Assembly (NCBI RefSeq): GCF_042646385.1
Contig: NZ_JBHRTO010000001.1
Coordinates: 372,001-436,000, forward strand
Direction of reading: 5' to 3'
DNA from: Cypionkella sinensis
Lineage (GTDB): Bacteria > Pseudomonadota > Alphaproteobacteria > Rhodobacterales > Rhodobacteraceae
DNA: 64,000 nt
Positions within the stretch are counted from its first letter, which is position 1; each line of letters begins with the position of its first letter. The notes under the pieces are model-generated. The model was not told the origin of the DNA. It ran no database searches and was given only the letters and a program-made list of their open reading frames with translations. This document shows positions 8,257 to 16,798 of the stretch, piece after piece. Both the position numbers and the translations under genes were made by a program.

Positions 8257-10539
8257 ATGAAGGTTCTGTGTTTGGGCGGCGGTCCGGCGGGTCTGTATTT
8301 TGCAATCTCGATGAAGCTGCGCGACCCCTCGCATGAGGTCGTGGTGCTGGAGCGTAACCGGGCCAATGACACTTTTGGCTGGGGCGTGGTGCTGTCGGAT
8401 GATGCCCTTGGGCGGATGGCAAAGAACGACCCTGTCAGCACCGATGCCATCCGCAGCCAGTTTGCCTATTGGGATGATATTGCGGTGGTGCATAACGGTG
8501 TGCGCACGGTCTCGGGCGGGCATGGTTTTGCCGGCATCGGGCGCAAGGCGCTGTTGATCCTGCTGCAGGCCAGGGCACGGGAATTGGGCGTCGATCTGCA
8601 GTTTGAGACAGAATTCAAGACGGCAGAGGAGTACCGGCAGGACTACGATCTGGTGGTGGCGACTGACGGATTGAACAGTGTGGTGCGGCGCGAATATGCC
8701 GATGTGTTCCAGCCCGATATTGATGTGCGCAAATGCAAATTCGTCTGGCTGGGCACCCATGCCAAGTTTGACGACGCCTTTACCTTCATTTTCGAGAAGA
8801 CCGAGTACGGCTGGGTCTGGGCGCATGTCTATCAGTTTGACAATGATACCGCGACCTTCATCGTCGAATGCCACCCCGACACCTGGGATCTGTGGGGCTT
8901 TGAGGCGATGAGCAAAGAGGAAACGGTAGAGACCTGCCGCAAGATCTTTGCGCGCCATCTGGGCGGACATGAGTTGATGTCGAACGCGGCGCATCTGCGC
9001 GGATCGGCAGTGTGGATGCAGTTCCCACGGGTGATTTGCGGGAAGTGGTATCACGAAAATGTCGTGCTGATGGGCGATGCGGCGGCGACGGGGCATTTCT
9101 CGATCGGCTCGGGCACAAGGCTTGCGTTTGATAGCGCGATTGCCTTGGCAGAGTATCTACATTCGGAACCCAACATGCAGGCGGCGTTTGAACGCTATCA
9201 GGCCGAACGCCGGGTGGAAGTGCTGCGGCTGCAATCGGCGGCGCGCAATAGCCTTGAGTGGTTCGAGGAGGTCGAGCGCTATCTGGATATGCCCGCGCCA
9301 CAGTTTGCCTATTCGCTGCTGACGCGCAGCCAGCGGATCAGCCATGAAAACTTGCGGATGCGCGATCCGGCTTGGCTGCGCTCGGCCGAGGATTGGTTTG
9401 CGGCGCAATATGGCGGCAAACCGGGGCGCGCGCCGATGTTCACGCCGTTTCAACTGCGTGGTATGACGCTGGAAAACCGTATCGTGGTGTCACCCATGGC
9501 GCAATATCGCGCAGTGGAAGGCACGCCGACCGATTGGCATTTCGTGCATTACGCCGAACGCGCCAAGGGCGGGGCTGGGCTGGTTTATACCGAAATGACC
9601 TGTGTGACCGCCAATGCCCGCATCACCCCCGGCTGTCCGGGTTTGTATTCGGAAAAGCATATGCTGGGCTGGAAGCGGATTGTGGATTTCATCCACGCCG
9701 AGACGCAGGCCAAGGTCTGCTGCCAGATTGGCCATGCGGGGCGCAAGGGCTCGACTCAAGTTGGCTGGGCGGATGCCGATGCACCACTGGTGTCGGGCAA
9801 CTGGCCGCTGCTGAGCGCCTCGGCGATTCCGTGGCAGGCGGGCAATCAGGTGCCGAAGGCGATGGACCGCGACGACATGGACACGGTGCTGCGCCAGTTC
9901 ATCAAATCGACCGAGATGGCCGAGGCGGCGTGCTTTGATATGATCGAATTGCACGCGGCGCATGGCTATCTGATCTCGTCGTTTATCTCGCCGCTGTCGA
10001 ACACGCGGACGGATGAATACGGCGGGTCGTTGGAAAATCGCATGCGCTATCCGCTGGAAGTGTTCCGCGAGATGCGGCGCTATTGGCCGGGGCAGAAGCC
10101 GATGTCGGTGCGAATCTCGGCAAATGACTGGGCCGAAGGTGGGGTGACGCCCGCCGAAGCGGTGGAGATTGCGCAGATGTTTTCCGCCGAAGGCGCGGAT
10201 ATCATTGACGTATCGGCGGGGCAGACCAGCACCGAGGCCAAGCCGATCTATGGCCGGATGTTCCAGACGCCGTTCAGCGACCGCATCAAGAACGAGGCTG
10301 GCTTGGCCACGATGGCGGTGGGCAATATCACCGAGGCGGATCAGGTGAATCAGATCTTGCTGGCCGGTCGCGCCGATCTGGTGTGCTTGGCGCGGGCGCA
10401 TCTGTCGGACCCCTATTGGACGCTGCATCAATCGGTGGCCTTGGGCGATCAAGCGACCGAATGGCCGAAGCCTTATCTGGCGGGCCGCGATCAGGCACGG
10501 CGGCTGGTGCAGAAATCGGAAGGGGCTATTCGCGTATGA
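8257..10539 (+). CDS. 2-aminobenzoyl-CoA monooxygenase/reductase-type fusion (salicylyl-CoA 5-hydroxylase family)
   Basis: The 760-residue protein fuses two flavin domains. Residues 1 to about 390 are a class A FAD monooxygenase: CLGGGPAGLYFA (dinucleotide motif, residues 5-16), VATDGLNSVVRR (DG motif) and VVLMGDAAATGHFSIGSG (GD motif). Residues from about 393 are an Old Yellow Enzyme/NADH:flavin oxidoreductase: FTPFQLRGMTLENRIVVSPM, QIGHAGRKGS, HAAHGYLISSF and NTRTDEYGGSLENR. This architecture is that of the Azoarcus evansii 2-aminobenzoyl-CoA monooxygenase/reductase, which hydroxylates and then reduces the ring. Salicylyl-CoA 5-hydroxylase is closely related, and the CoA ligase and kynurenine context favours aminobenzoate. 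The ATG at 8257 is chosen because AGGAGG occupies 8244-8249; the longer upstream frame would run through the operator. Confidence 0.9.
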   Translation: MKVLCLGGGPAGLYFAISMKLRDPSHEVVVLERNRANDTFGWGVVLSDDALGRMAKNDPVSTDAIRSQFAYWDDIAVVHNGVRTVSGGHGFAGIGRKALLILLQARARELGVDLQFETEFKTAEEYRQDYDLVVATDGLNSVVRREYADVFQPDIDVRKCKFVWLGTHAKFDDAFTFIFEKTEYGWVWAHVYQFDNDTATFIVECHPDTWDLWGFEAMSKEETVETCRKIFARHLGGHELMSNAAHLRGSAVWMQFPRVICGKWYHENVVLMGDAAATGHFSIGSGTRLAFDSAIALAEYLHSEPNMQAAFERYQAERRVEVLRLQSAARNSLEWFEEVERYLDMPAPQFAYSLLTRSQRISHENLRMRDPAWLRSAEDWFAAQYGGKPGRAPMFTPFQLRGMTLENRIVVSPMAQYRAVEGTPTDWHFVHYAERAKGGAGLVYTEMTCVTANARITPGCPGLYSEKHMLGWKRIVDFIHAETQAKVCCQIGHAGRKGSTQVGWADADAPLVSGNWPLLSASAIPWQAGNQVPKAMDRDDMDTVLRQFIKSTEMAEAACFDMIELHAAHGYLISSFISPLSNTRTDEYGGSLENRMRYPLEVFREMRRYWPGQKPMSVRISANDWAEGGVTPAEAVEIAQMFSAEGADIIDVSAGQTSTEAKPIYGRMFQTPFSDRIKNEAGLATMAVGNITEADQVNQILLAGRADLVCLARAHLSDPYWTLHQSVALGDQATEWPKPYLAGRDQARRLVQKSEGAIRV

Positions 10540-11276
10540 CGCTGTCTGGCAAGCGGGTGCTGATCACCGGGGGCGGCTCGGGTGCGGGGGAAAACCTCGC
10601 GCTGGGCTTTGCTGGCGCAGGGGCCGAGGTGGTGATCGCTGGGCGACGGTTGGACGCCTTGCAGGCGGTGGCGGCGCGCGCGCCGGGGATACGCGCGGTG
10701 CAGGCGGATGTGACGGATGAAGCCTCGGTCCGCGCGATGTTCGCGCAGGCGGGTGTTTGCGATGTGGTGGTGGCCAATGCCGGGGCGGCGGATTCGACAG
10801 TGATGGCGAAAACCTCGCTGGCGCAGTGGAATGCGATGATCGCGGTCAATCTGACCGGGGTTTTTCTAACCCTGCGCGACGGGTTGAACCAGATGCAGGG
10901 CTGGGGGCGGTTGATTTCCATCGCCTCGACGGCGGGGCTGAAAGGCTATGCCAAGGTCGCGCCCTATGCGGCGGCCAAGCATGGCGTGGTGGGGCTGACG
11001 CGGTCTTTGGCTTTGGAGATTGCCAAGCGTCCGGTGACGGTGAATGCGATCTGCCCTGGTTTTCTGGATACGCCGATGACCGATCACTCGGTTGAGGTGA
11101 TTGCGGAAAAGACCGGGAAATCGCTGGTGGAGGCGCGGGCGGTGCTGGCGGCGATGAACCCGCAGGGGCGGCTGATTGCGCCGTCGGAAGTCACCGCGAT
11201 GGCGCTGTTTCTCTGTGGGCCGGGGTCAGAAGGTGTCAACGGGCAAGCTTTGACGATTGCGGGAGGCGAATTGTGA
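10536..11276 (+). CDS. SDR family NAD(P)-dependent oxidoreductase
   Basis: A 246-residue classical short-chain dehydrogenase/reductase. It shows the cofactor motif TGGGSGAGENLAL (residues 11-23), a VANAGAADS segment (79-87), catalytic Ser131 in SIASTAGL, Tyr144 and Lys148 in YAAAK, and the PGFLDTPMT loop. Its ATG overlaps the TGA of the monooxygenase (ATGA), so the two are coupled, and its own stop overlaps the start of marR. It probably oxidises or reduces a ring alcohol or ketone made by the upstream fusion enzyme; the direction and substrate are not shown by sequence. Confidence 0.9.
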   Translation: MTLSGKRVLITGGGSGAGENLALGFAGAGAEVVIAGRRLDALQAVAARAPGIRAVQADVTDEASVRAMFAQAGVCDVVVANAGAADSTVMAKTSLAQWNAMIAVNLTGVFLTLRDGLNQMQGWGRLISIASTAGLKGYAKVAPYAAAKHGVVGLTRSLALEIAKRPVTVNAICPGFLDTPMTDHSVEVIAEKTGKSLVEARAVLAAMNPQGRLIAPSEVTAMALFLCGPGSEGVNGQALTIAGGEL

Positions 11277-11701
11277 GCGAGCTTTCCAAGCGGCGGCTGA
11301 AGATGTGGATCCGGATGCTGGGGGTGACGCGCGCGTCGGAAAGCCATCTGCGCGAGTTTTTGCGGGTGAAGCATGACACCACCTTGCCACGGTTTGACGT
11401 GCTGGCGGCGCTGTATCGCAGGCGGGATGGCGTGACGATGTCAGAGCTTTCGCGGATGCTGCTGGTTTCCAACGGCAATGCGACGGCGGTGGTGGACCGG
11501 CTGGAAAAGGACGGTTTGGTGCGGCGGACGCAATCCGATCAGGACCGCCGCACGGTGTTTGTGGCCCTGACGCCCGAGGGGCTGGCGCAATTCGAAGGGC
11601 TGGCAAGCGATCATGAGCGGGCGGTGGATCGGCTGTTCGGCGGCTTGTCTGAGGCTGATCTGGACGCTTTGACCGAGATTTTGAAAAGGATGGGCAAATG
11701 A
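11273..11701 (+). CDS. MarR family transcriptional regulator
   Basis: A 142-residue winged-helix repressor. The helix-turn-helix and wing lie at about residues 45-100: TMSELSRMLLVSNGNATAVVDRLEKDGL followed by the DRR wing motif in SDQDRRTVFVALT. It starts with GTG, overlapping the SDR stop by four bases, and its stop overlaps the next crotonase by four bases, so it is translated as part of the catabolic operon. MarR proteins in aromatic-CoA clusters commonly release DNA on binding a pathway acyl-CoA. The obvious target is the 18-base palindrome at 8194-8211, and by similarity the one at 34695-34712. Those two assignments are inference. Confidence 0.9.
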   Translation: MSELSKRRLKMWIRMLGVTRASESHLREFLRVKHDTTLPRFDVLAALYRRRDGVTMSELSRMLLVSNGNATAVVDRLEKDGLVRRTQSDQDRRTVFVALTPEGLAQFEGLASDHERAVDRLFGGLSEADLDALTEILKRMGK

Positions 11702-12507
11702 AACTCGCGGATCGCAAGCCATTGCATTTTCTGTGGGAAGTGTCCGAGCGCGTCGCGGTGCTGCGGCTGAACCGGCCTGAACGCAAGAACCCGCTGACGT
11801 TTGAGTCCTATGCTGAGATGCGCGATCTGTTCCGCGATCTGGTCTATGCGGCTGATGTTGATGTGGTGGTGCTGGCGTCGAATGGCGGCAATTTCTGCTC
11901 GGGCGGCGATGTGCATGACATCATCGGGCCGCTGATCGGCTTGCCGATGAAGGATTTGCTGGCGTTCACCCGGATGACCGGCGATCTGGTCAAGGCGATG
12001 ATTTCCTGCGGCAAGCCGGTGATTGCGGCGGTGGATGGCGTGGCCGTTGGGGCGGGGGCGATTTTGGCGATGGCCGCCGATCTGCGGCTGGCGACCCCAG
12101 AGGCGAAATGCGCGTTTCTGTTCACGCGGGTCGGGCTTGCCGGTTGCGATATGGGTGCTTGTGCCATGCTGCCGCGCATCATCGGGCAGGGGCGGGCGGC
12201 GGAACTTCTGTATACCGGCCGGGTGATGACGGCGGCTGAGGGCGAGCGTTGGGGCTTCTGGAATGCTTTGCATGACAGCGCCGATCTGGAAGCCGAGGCT
12301 TTGGTTCTGGCACGGCGATTGGCTGCGGGGCCGACGTTTGCGCATGGCGTGACGAAGACTCAGCTTTTGCAGGAATGGGATATGGGGCTGCTTGCGGCGA
12401 TCGAGGCCGAGGCGCAGGCGCAGGCGATCTGCATGCAGACCAAGGATTTTGAGCGGGCGTATCGCGCTTTTGTGGCCAAGGAAAAGCCGGTGTTTGCCGG
12501 GGATTGA
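11698..12507 (+). CDS. Enoyl-CoA hydratase family protein (second crotonase of the island)
   Basis: A 269-residue crotonase-fold protein. The oxyanion-hole segment is SNGGNFCSGGDVHDI and the second is CDMGACAMLPRIIGQGRAAELLYTG. In contrast to the leftward crotonase, the Glu144-equivalent is Gly (FTRVGLAGCDMG) while a Glu is kept at the Glu164 position (GRAAELLYTG). The changed pocket suggests a different reaction, such as hydrolysis of a cyclic 1,3-diketone or an isomerisation, rather than ordinary hydration; this is inference. It overlaps marR by four bases and is separated from the next gene by a dispersed repeat. Confidence 0.87.
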   Translation: MKLADRKPLHFLWEVSERVAVLRLNRPERKNPLTFESYAEMRDLFRDLVYAADVDVVVLASNGGNFCSGGDVHDIIGPLIGLPMKDLLAFTRMTGDLVKAMISCGKPVIAAVDGVAVGAGAILAMAADLRLATPEAKCAFLFTRVGLAGCDMGACAMLPRIIGQGRAAELLYTGRVMTAAEGERWGFWNALHDSADLEAEALVLARRLAAGPTFAHGVTKTQLLQEWDMGLLAAIEAEAQAQAICMQTKDFERAYRAFVAKEKPVFAGD

Positions 12508-12518
12508 GGCTGGGCAAG

Positions 12519-12566
12519 CCCCGGGGCGCTGCCCCGGACCCCGGGATATTTGAGCAGAGAGGATGA
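12519..12566. repeat. Dispersed intergenic repeat, copy 3 (CCCCGGACCCCGGGATATTT subtype)
   Basis: It contains a small hairpin (CCGGGGC, GCT, GCCCCGG), then CCCCGGGATATTTGAGCAGA and GAGGATGAA. The GAGGATGA end lies four bases before the GTG start of the acyl-CoA dehydrogenase and would serve as its ribosome-binding site. Confidence 0.7.
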
Positions 12567-12569
12567 ACC

Positions 12570-13706
12570 GTGTCGGATGAAAGTTTCCTGAGTTGGCCGT
12601 TTTTTGAGGACCGTCATCGGGCTTTGGCGGCGGCTTTGGACGCTTGGGCCGGGGAAAATCTGCCGGTGGATCATGGCGACGTGGATGCGGCTTGCAAGGG
12701 GCTGGTGGCTGGTTTGGGCGCGGGCGGGTGGTTGCAGCATTCGGGTGCCGGGATTGGCGAAAAACTGGATGTGCGCAGCTTGTGCCTGATCCGCGAGACC
12801 TTGGCGCGGCATGATGGGCTGGCGGATTTTGCCTTTGCCATGCAGGGGCTTGGCATGGGGGCGGTGTCGCTGTTTGGCAGCGATGTGCAACGCGCATGGC
12901 TGGCTCGGACGCGCGCGGGGGCGGCAATTGCGGGTTTTGCGCTGACCGAGCCTGCCTCGGGCTCGGACGTGGCGGCCACCAGCACATTGGCTGTGCGCGG
13001 GCAGGGCGGTTGGGTGCTGAATGGCGAGAAGATCTATATCTCGAACGGCGGCATTGCCGATGTTTATGTGATCATCGCCCGCACGGGTGAGGCACCGGGG
13101 GCGAAGGGGTTGTCGGCGTTTCTGCTGCCCGCCGACACGCCGGGGCTGCGGGTGGTGGAGCGGATTGAGGTGATCGCGCCGCATCCTTTGGCGCATCTGG
13201 CGTTGCAGGATGTGATCCTGCCGGAAACCGCGCTGATCGGGCGAGCGGGGGATGGCTTCAAGATCGCGATGTCGGTCTTGGATGTGTTCCGATCCACCGT
13301 GGGGGCTGCGGCTTTGGGCTTTGCGCGCAGGGCACTGGATGAGGCTTTGGCGCGGGTGAAATCGCGGCGGATTCAGGGGGCGGCGCTGGCTGAATTGCAG
13401 ATAGTGCAAGGGCATATTGCCGATATGGCGTTGCAGATTGATGCGGCGGCCTTGCTGATTTACCGCGCGGCTTGGGTCAAGGATCAGGGCGCGGCGCGGG
13501 TCAGCCGTGAGGCGGCGATGGCCAAGCTCTACGCCACCGAGGCCGCGCAGAAGGTGATCGACATGGCGGTGCAACTGCATGGCGGCGACGGCGTGCGGCA
13601 TGGCGTGGTGGTTGAGGCGCTTTACCGCGAAATCAGGGCTTTGCGCATCTATGAGGGCGCATCGGACGTGCAGCGGGTGGTGATTGCCCGCAGCATTCTG
13701 GGCTAG
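12570..13706 (+). CDS. Acyl-CoA dehydrogenase family protein
   Basis: A FAD-dependent acyl-CoA dehydrogenase of 378 residues, a normal family length. It has the signature FALTEPASGSDVAATST, the substrate/FAD segment GEKIYISNGGIADVYVIIART and, near the C-terminus, RIYEGASDVQR, in which E362 aligns with the catalytic base of medium-chain dehydrogenases. It should desaturate a ring-derived acyl-CoA and pass electrons to ETF. The GTG start is preceded by AGAGGATGA from the intergenic repeat. It belongs to the rightward island, although the 62-base repeat-filled gap leaves room for a separate transcript end or processing site. Confidence 0.9.
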   Translation: MSDESFLSWPFFEDRHRALAAALDAWAGENLPVDHGDVDAACKGLVAGLGAGGWLQHSGAGIGEKLDVRSLCLIRETLARHDGLADFAFAMQGLGMGAVSLFGSDVQRAWLARTRAGAAIAGFALTEPASGSDVAATSTLAVRGQGGWVLNGEKIYISNGGIADVYVIIARTGEAPGAKGLSAFLLPADTPGLRVVERIEVIAPHPLAHLALQDVILPETALIGRAGDGFKIAMSVLDVFRSTVGAAALGFARRALDEALARVKSRRIQGAALAELQIVQGHIADMALQIDAAALLIYRAAWVKDQGAARVSREAAMAKLYATEAAQKVIDMAVQLHGGDGVRHGVVVEALYREIRALRIYEGASDVQRVVIARSILG

Positions 13707-13741
13707 GTTGATAATTTTGTGTTCATTCAGGGAGGACTAAA

Positions 13742-14191
13742 ATGGCAGATCTTGACGGCGGTATCACCGCGAATGGCGCGGCCTATCATGGCCGGATGCT
13801 GAACATTCTGGGCCAACGCTATTTCCCCAAAGCCTCGTGCGACAGCACCTACAGCTTTGAGACCAACAGCGAGGCCGGGCAGTTCGTGCCGGTGCATATC
13901 CATCACACGCAGGATGAGTTCATTCTGGTGCAGGAAGGCCAGCTTGAGTTGAAGCTGGATGGCAAATGGCAGACCGCCAAAGCCGGTGATCTGGTGCGGA
14001 TGCCGCGGGGGATTCCGCATGGCTATTTCAACAAATCCGACAAGCCGTGCCGCGCGCTGTTCTGGGTCTCGCCTGCGGGCAAGCTGGAGGCGTTGTTCGA
14101 AAAGCTGCACAACATGACCGATATTCCCGAAGTGGTGGCCACCTCGGCGGCGCATGATGTGGATTTCCTGCCGCCTGAGGCCAATGACTGA
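13742..14191 (+). CDS. Cupin domain protein
   Basis: A 149-residue single-domain cupin. Motif 1 is VPVHIHHTQDEFILVQEGQLEL (metal ligands His, His, Glu) and motif 2 is GDLVRMPRGIPHGYFNKSDKPCRALFWVSP, with the fourth ligand His. Strongly preceded by GGAGGA at 13730-13735, and its stop overlaps the thioesterase start (TGATG). The metal set is complete, so an enzymatic role on a ring intermediate is possible, but no specific reaction can be named. It could equally be a small-molecule-binding accessory protein. Confidence 0.85.
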   Translation: MADLDGGITANGAAYHGRMLNILGQRYFPKASCDSTYSFETNSEAGQFVPVHIHHTQDEFILVQEGQLELKLDGKWQTAKAGDLVRMPRGIPHGYFNKSDKPCRALFWVSPAGKLEALFEKLHNMTDIPEVVATSAAHDVDFLPPEAND

Positions 14192-14601
14192 TGAGCTACC
14201 AGCGCCTCACCCAGATTGAGTTCAACCACTGCGACCCGGCGGGGATCGTGTTTTATCCGCGCTATTTCGAGATGACAAACTCGGTCGTTGAGAACTTTTT
14301 CAACGATGTGGTGGGGCGCAGTTTTGCCTCGATGCACCGCGATGCAAACAACGGGGTGCCGACGGTTTCGCTGAACGCGGAATTTGTCGCGCCTTCGCGG
14401 TTGGGCGACAAGGTGCTGTTTTCGCTGCAGATCGAAAAGCTGGGGCGATCCTCGGTCAGCTTGCGCATCGAAGGCCATATGGGCGCGGAATTGCGGCTGC
14501 GGGTGGCGCTGGTGCTGGTGTGGATCGAGGGCATGAAATCGGCCGCCTGGCCCGAGCCGATGCGGGCGCGGATGGCGGCATATATGGAGGGCGCGGCATG
14601 A
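14191..14601 (+). CDS. Acyl-CoA thioesterase, 4-hydroxybenzoyl-CoA thioesterase (hot-dog) family
   Basis: A 136-residue hot-dog fold thioesterase. The N-terminal QIEFNHCDPAGIVFYPRYFEM carries the catalytic aspartate D15 characteristic of 4-hydroxybenzoyl-CoA/YbgC thioesterases. It is coupled to the cupin before it and the Rid protein after it. In aerobic CoA pathways such thioesterases are thought to rescue sequestered CoA by hydrolysing dead-end or accumulating aromatic-CoA esters. That role is plausible here and untested. Confidence 0.88.
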   Translation: MSYQRLTQIEFNHCDPAGIVFYPRYFEMTNSVVENFFNDVVGRSFASMHRDANNGVPTVSLNAEFVAPSRLGDKVLFSLQIEKLGRSSVSLRIEGHMGAELRLRVALVLVWIEGMKSAAWPEPMRARMAAYMEGAA

Positions 14602-14999
14602 GCCACGAGGCTTTGCATCCGAGAAACTGGAAGGCCGCCAAGGGCTATGCCAACGGCATGGCGGCTTCTGGGCGGATGGTATTCACCGGCGGGCTGATCG
14701 GCTGGAACGCGGATCAGGAATTTGAAACCGACGATTTCGTTGGGCAGGTGGAAACGGCGCTGCGCGGGATTGTCGAGGTGCTGGCTTGCGCCGGGGCCAA
14801 GCCCGAGCATCTGGTGCGGCTGACTTGGTATGTCACCGACAAGCAGGAATATCTGGGCAACCTCAAGGGTCTGGGTGCGGTCTATAAGGCGGTGATCGGG
14901 CGGCATTATCCGGCGATGGCGCTGGTGCAGGTGGTGGCCTTGGTTGAGGATCGCGCCAAGGTCGAGATCGAAGCGACGGCGGTTATTCCGCAAGCGTGA
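14598..14999 (+). CDS. RidA family (YjgF/YER057c/UK114) protein
   Basis: A 133-residue trimeric Rid-family protein: VETALRGIVEVLACAGAKPEHLVRLTWYVTD and the C-terminal KVEIEATAVIP are typical. Start at 14598 overlaps the thioesterase stop (ATGA); an upstream in-frame ATG at 14520 lies inside that gene and is rejected. Family members hydrolyse reactive enamines or imines, and the 2-amino-cyclohexenone CoA expected from the monooxygenase is an enamine. However, the arginine that canonical deaminating RidA proteins carry after the P-A dipeptide is Met here (HYPAMALVQV, near residue 107), so it may belong to a non-deaminating subgroup. Confidence 0.88.
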   Translation: MSHEALHPRNWKAAKGYANGMAASGRMVFTGGLIGWNADQEFETDDFVGQVETALRGIVEVLACAGAKPEHLVRLTWYVTDKQEYLGNLKGLGAVYKAVIGRHYPAMALVQVVALVEDRAKVEIEATAVIPQA

Positions 15000-15040
15000 T
15001 GCGGGGCAAGATGAAGCAGGAAGGTTTGGGAGGACTGAAT

Positions 15041-16660
15041 ATGCTGGGACCAACGGGCCATATTGATACGTTCACCCGTGATCGGCTGCCGCCTGCGGAT
15101 CAGCAGCCGGATTTCCTGCTGGACGGGTTTGACTACCCCGAATACCTCAACGCGGCGGTCGAATTGACCGATCGGATGGTGGAAAAGGGCTTTGGCGATC
15201 ATACCGCCTTGATCGGTAACGGGCGGCAGCGGACCTATAAGGAGCTGACCGATTGGTCGAACCGGCTGGCGCATGTGTTGGTCGAAGATTACGGGGTGAA
15301 GCCCGGTAATCGTGTGCTGATCCGCTCGGCCAACAATCCGGCGATGGTGGCATGTTGGTTGGCGGCCACCAAGGCGGGGGCGGTGGTGGTCAATACCATG
15401 CCGATGCTGCGGGCGGGCGAGTTGGGCCAGATTGTTGACAAGGCCGAGATCGCGCTGGCTTTGTGCGATACGCGGTTGATGGAGGAACTGGTCAGTTGCG
15501 CCAAAACCTCGACGTTTCTGAAAACCGTGGTGGGGTTTGACGGCACGGCGAACCATGATGCGGAACTGGACCGCGCGGCTTTGTCAAAGCCGGTGCGGTT
15601 TGTGGCGCCGAAAGTGGGGCGCGATGATGTGGCGCTGATCGGGTTTACATCGGGGACGACGGGCGAGCCGAAAGGGGCGATGGCGTTTCACCGCGATATT
15701 CTGATCATCGCGGATGGCTATGCGCGTGAGGTGCTGAATGTGGTGCCCGAGGATGTGTTCGTGGGCTCGCCGCCCTTGGCCTTCACCTTTGGCTTGGGCG
15801 GTCTGGCGGTGTTTCCGTTGCGGTTTGGCGCGGCGGCGGCGCTGTTGGAGCAGGCGACGCCGGGCAATATGATCGAGTTGATCCAGACCCATAAGGCGAC
15901 GGTGTGTTTTACTGCGCCCACGGCTTACCGGGTGATGCTGAAGGCGATGGCCGAGGGGGCGGATTTGTCATCGTTGCGCGCCGCTGTCAGTGCGGGGGAA
16001 ACTCTGCCCGCCCCGGTTTATGAGGAATGGATCGCCAAGACCGGCAAGCCGATGCTGGATGGCATTGGCGCGACGGAAATGCTGCACATCTTTCTGACCA
16101 ACCGCTTTGAGGACCATCGCCCCGGCTGCACCGGGCGGCCTGTGACCGGGTATCAGGCGCGTATCGTCGGGCCGGATATGGCGGAATTGCCGCGTGGCGA
16201 GGTGGGGCGTTTGGCGGTGCGGGGGCCAACGGGTTGTCGTTACTTGGCCGACGCGCGGCAGGAGAAATATGTGCGGGATGGCTGGAACCTGACCGGCGAT
16301 AGTTTCTGGCAGGATGAGGACGGGCGGTTCCATTTTGCCGCGCGATCGGATGATATGATCATCTCGGCGGGCTACAATATCGCGGGGCCAGAGGTGGAGG
16401 CGGCGTTGCTGTCGCACAGCGCCGTGCTGGAATGTGCGGTGATCGGGCGGGCGGATGAAGAGCGCGGCCAGATTGTCGAGGCGCATGTGGTGCTGGCGCA
16501 GGGTTGCGCGGGCGATGCGGTGATGATCAAGGCGCTGCAAGACCATGTGAAAAGCGTGATCGCGCCCTACAAATATCCCCGCAGGGTGAATTTCGTGGCG
16601 GCCTTGCCCAAGACGCAAACCGGGAAAATCCAACGCTTCCGCCTGCGCGACGGGGACTGA
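15041..16660 (+). CDS. Benzoate-CoA ligase family AMP-binding protein, probable 2-aminobenzoate-CoA ligase
   Basis: A 539-residue acyl-adenylate-forming enzyme. It has the phosphate-binding loop GFTSGTTGEPKGAM, the A5 segment DGIGATEMLHIF, LTGDSFWQDEDGRFHFAARSDD with the adenylate-binding aspartate and hinge, and the C-terminal catalytic lysine in LPKTQTGKIQRF. It should activate anthranilate to 2-aminobenzoyl-CoA with ATP and CoA, the entry step for the fusion enzyme encoded first in the operon. Start at 15041 is chosen for its GGGAGGA ribosome-binding site; two earlier in-frame starts at 14996 and 15011 lack one. The substrate is inferred from neighbours; benzoate or salicylate are alternatives. 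Confidence 0.9.
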   Translation: MLGPTGHIDTFTRDRLPPADQQPDFLLDGFDYPEYLNAAVELTDRMVEKGFGDHTALIGNGRQRTYKELTDWSNRLAHVLVEDYGVKPGNRVLIRSANNPAMVACWLAATKAGAVVVNTMPMLRAGELGQIVDKAEIALALCDTRLMEELVSCAKTSTFLKTVVGFDGTANHDAELDRAALSKPVRFVAPKVGRDDVALIGFTSGTTGEPKGAMAFHRDILIIADGYAREVLNVVPEDVFVGSPPLAFTFGLGGLAVFPLRFGAAAALLEQATPGNMIELIQTHKATVCFTAPTAYRVMLKAMAEGADLSSLRAAVSAGETLPAPVYEEWIAKTGKPMLDGIGATEMLHIFLTNRFEDHRPGCTGRPVTGYQARIVGPDMAELPRGEVGRLAVRGPTGCRYLADARQEKYVRDGWNLTGDSFWQDEDGRFHFAARSDDMIISAGYNIAGPEVEAALLSHSAVLECAVIGRADEERGQIVEAHVVLAQGCAGDAVMIKALQDHVKSVIAPYKYPRRVNFVAALPKTQTGKIQRFRLRDGD

Positions 16661-16665
16661 GGGCG

Positions 16666-16687
16666 CAGACGGTCTGGGCGCCGTCTG
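16666..16687 (+). terminator. Possible hairpin terminator after the CoA ligase gene
   Basis: Arms CAGACGG and CCGTCTG separated by TCTGGGCG lie a few bases beyond the ligase stop. There is no long T-run, so the call is tentative. Confidence 0.4.
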
Positions 16688-16798
16688 TTGCCCAAAACGC
16701 TTCCCATCTGGGAATGACTTGTGCTTTTGGGCGCATTTCGCGGCAATTTCCACATCATGTTGTGGTTGGCTGGTAATGGCTGCCATTTTGGCGTGCCT

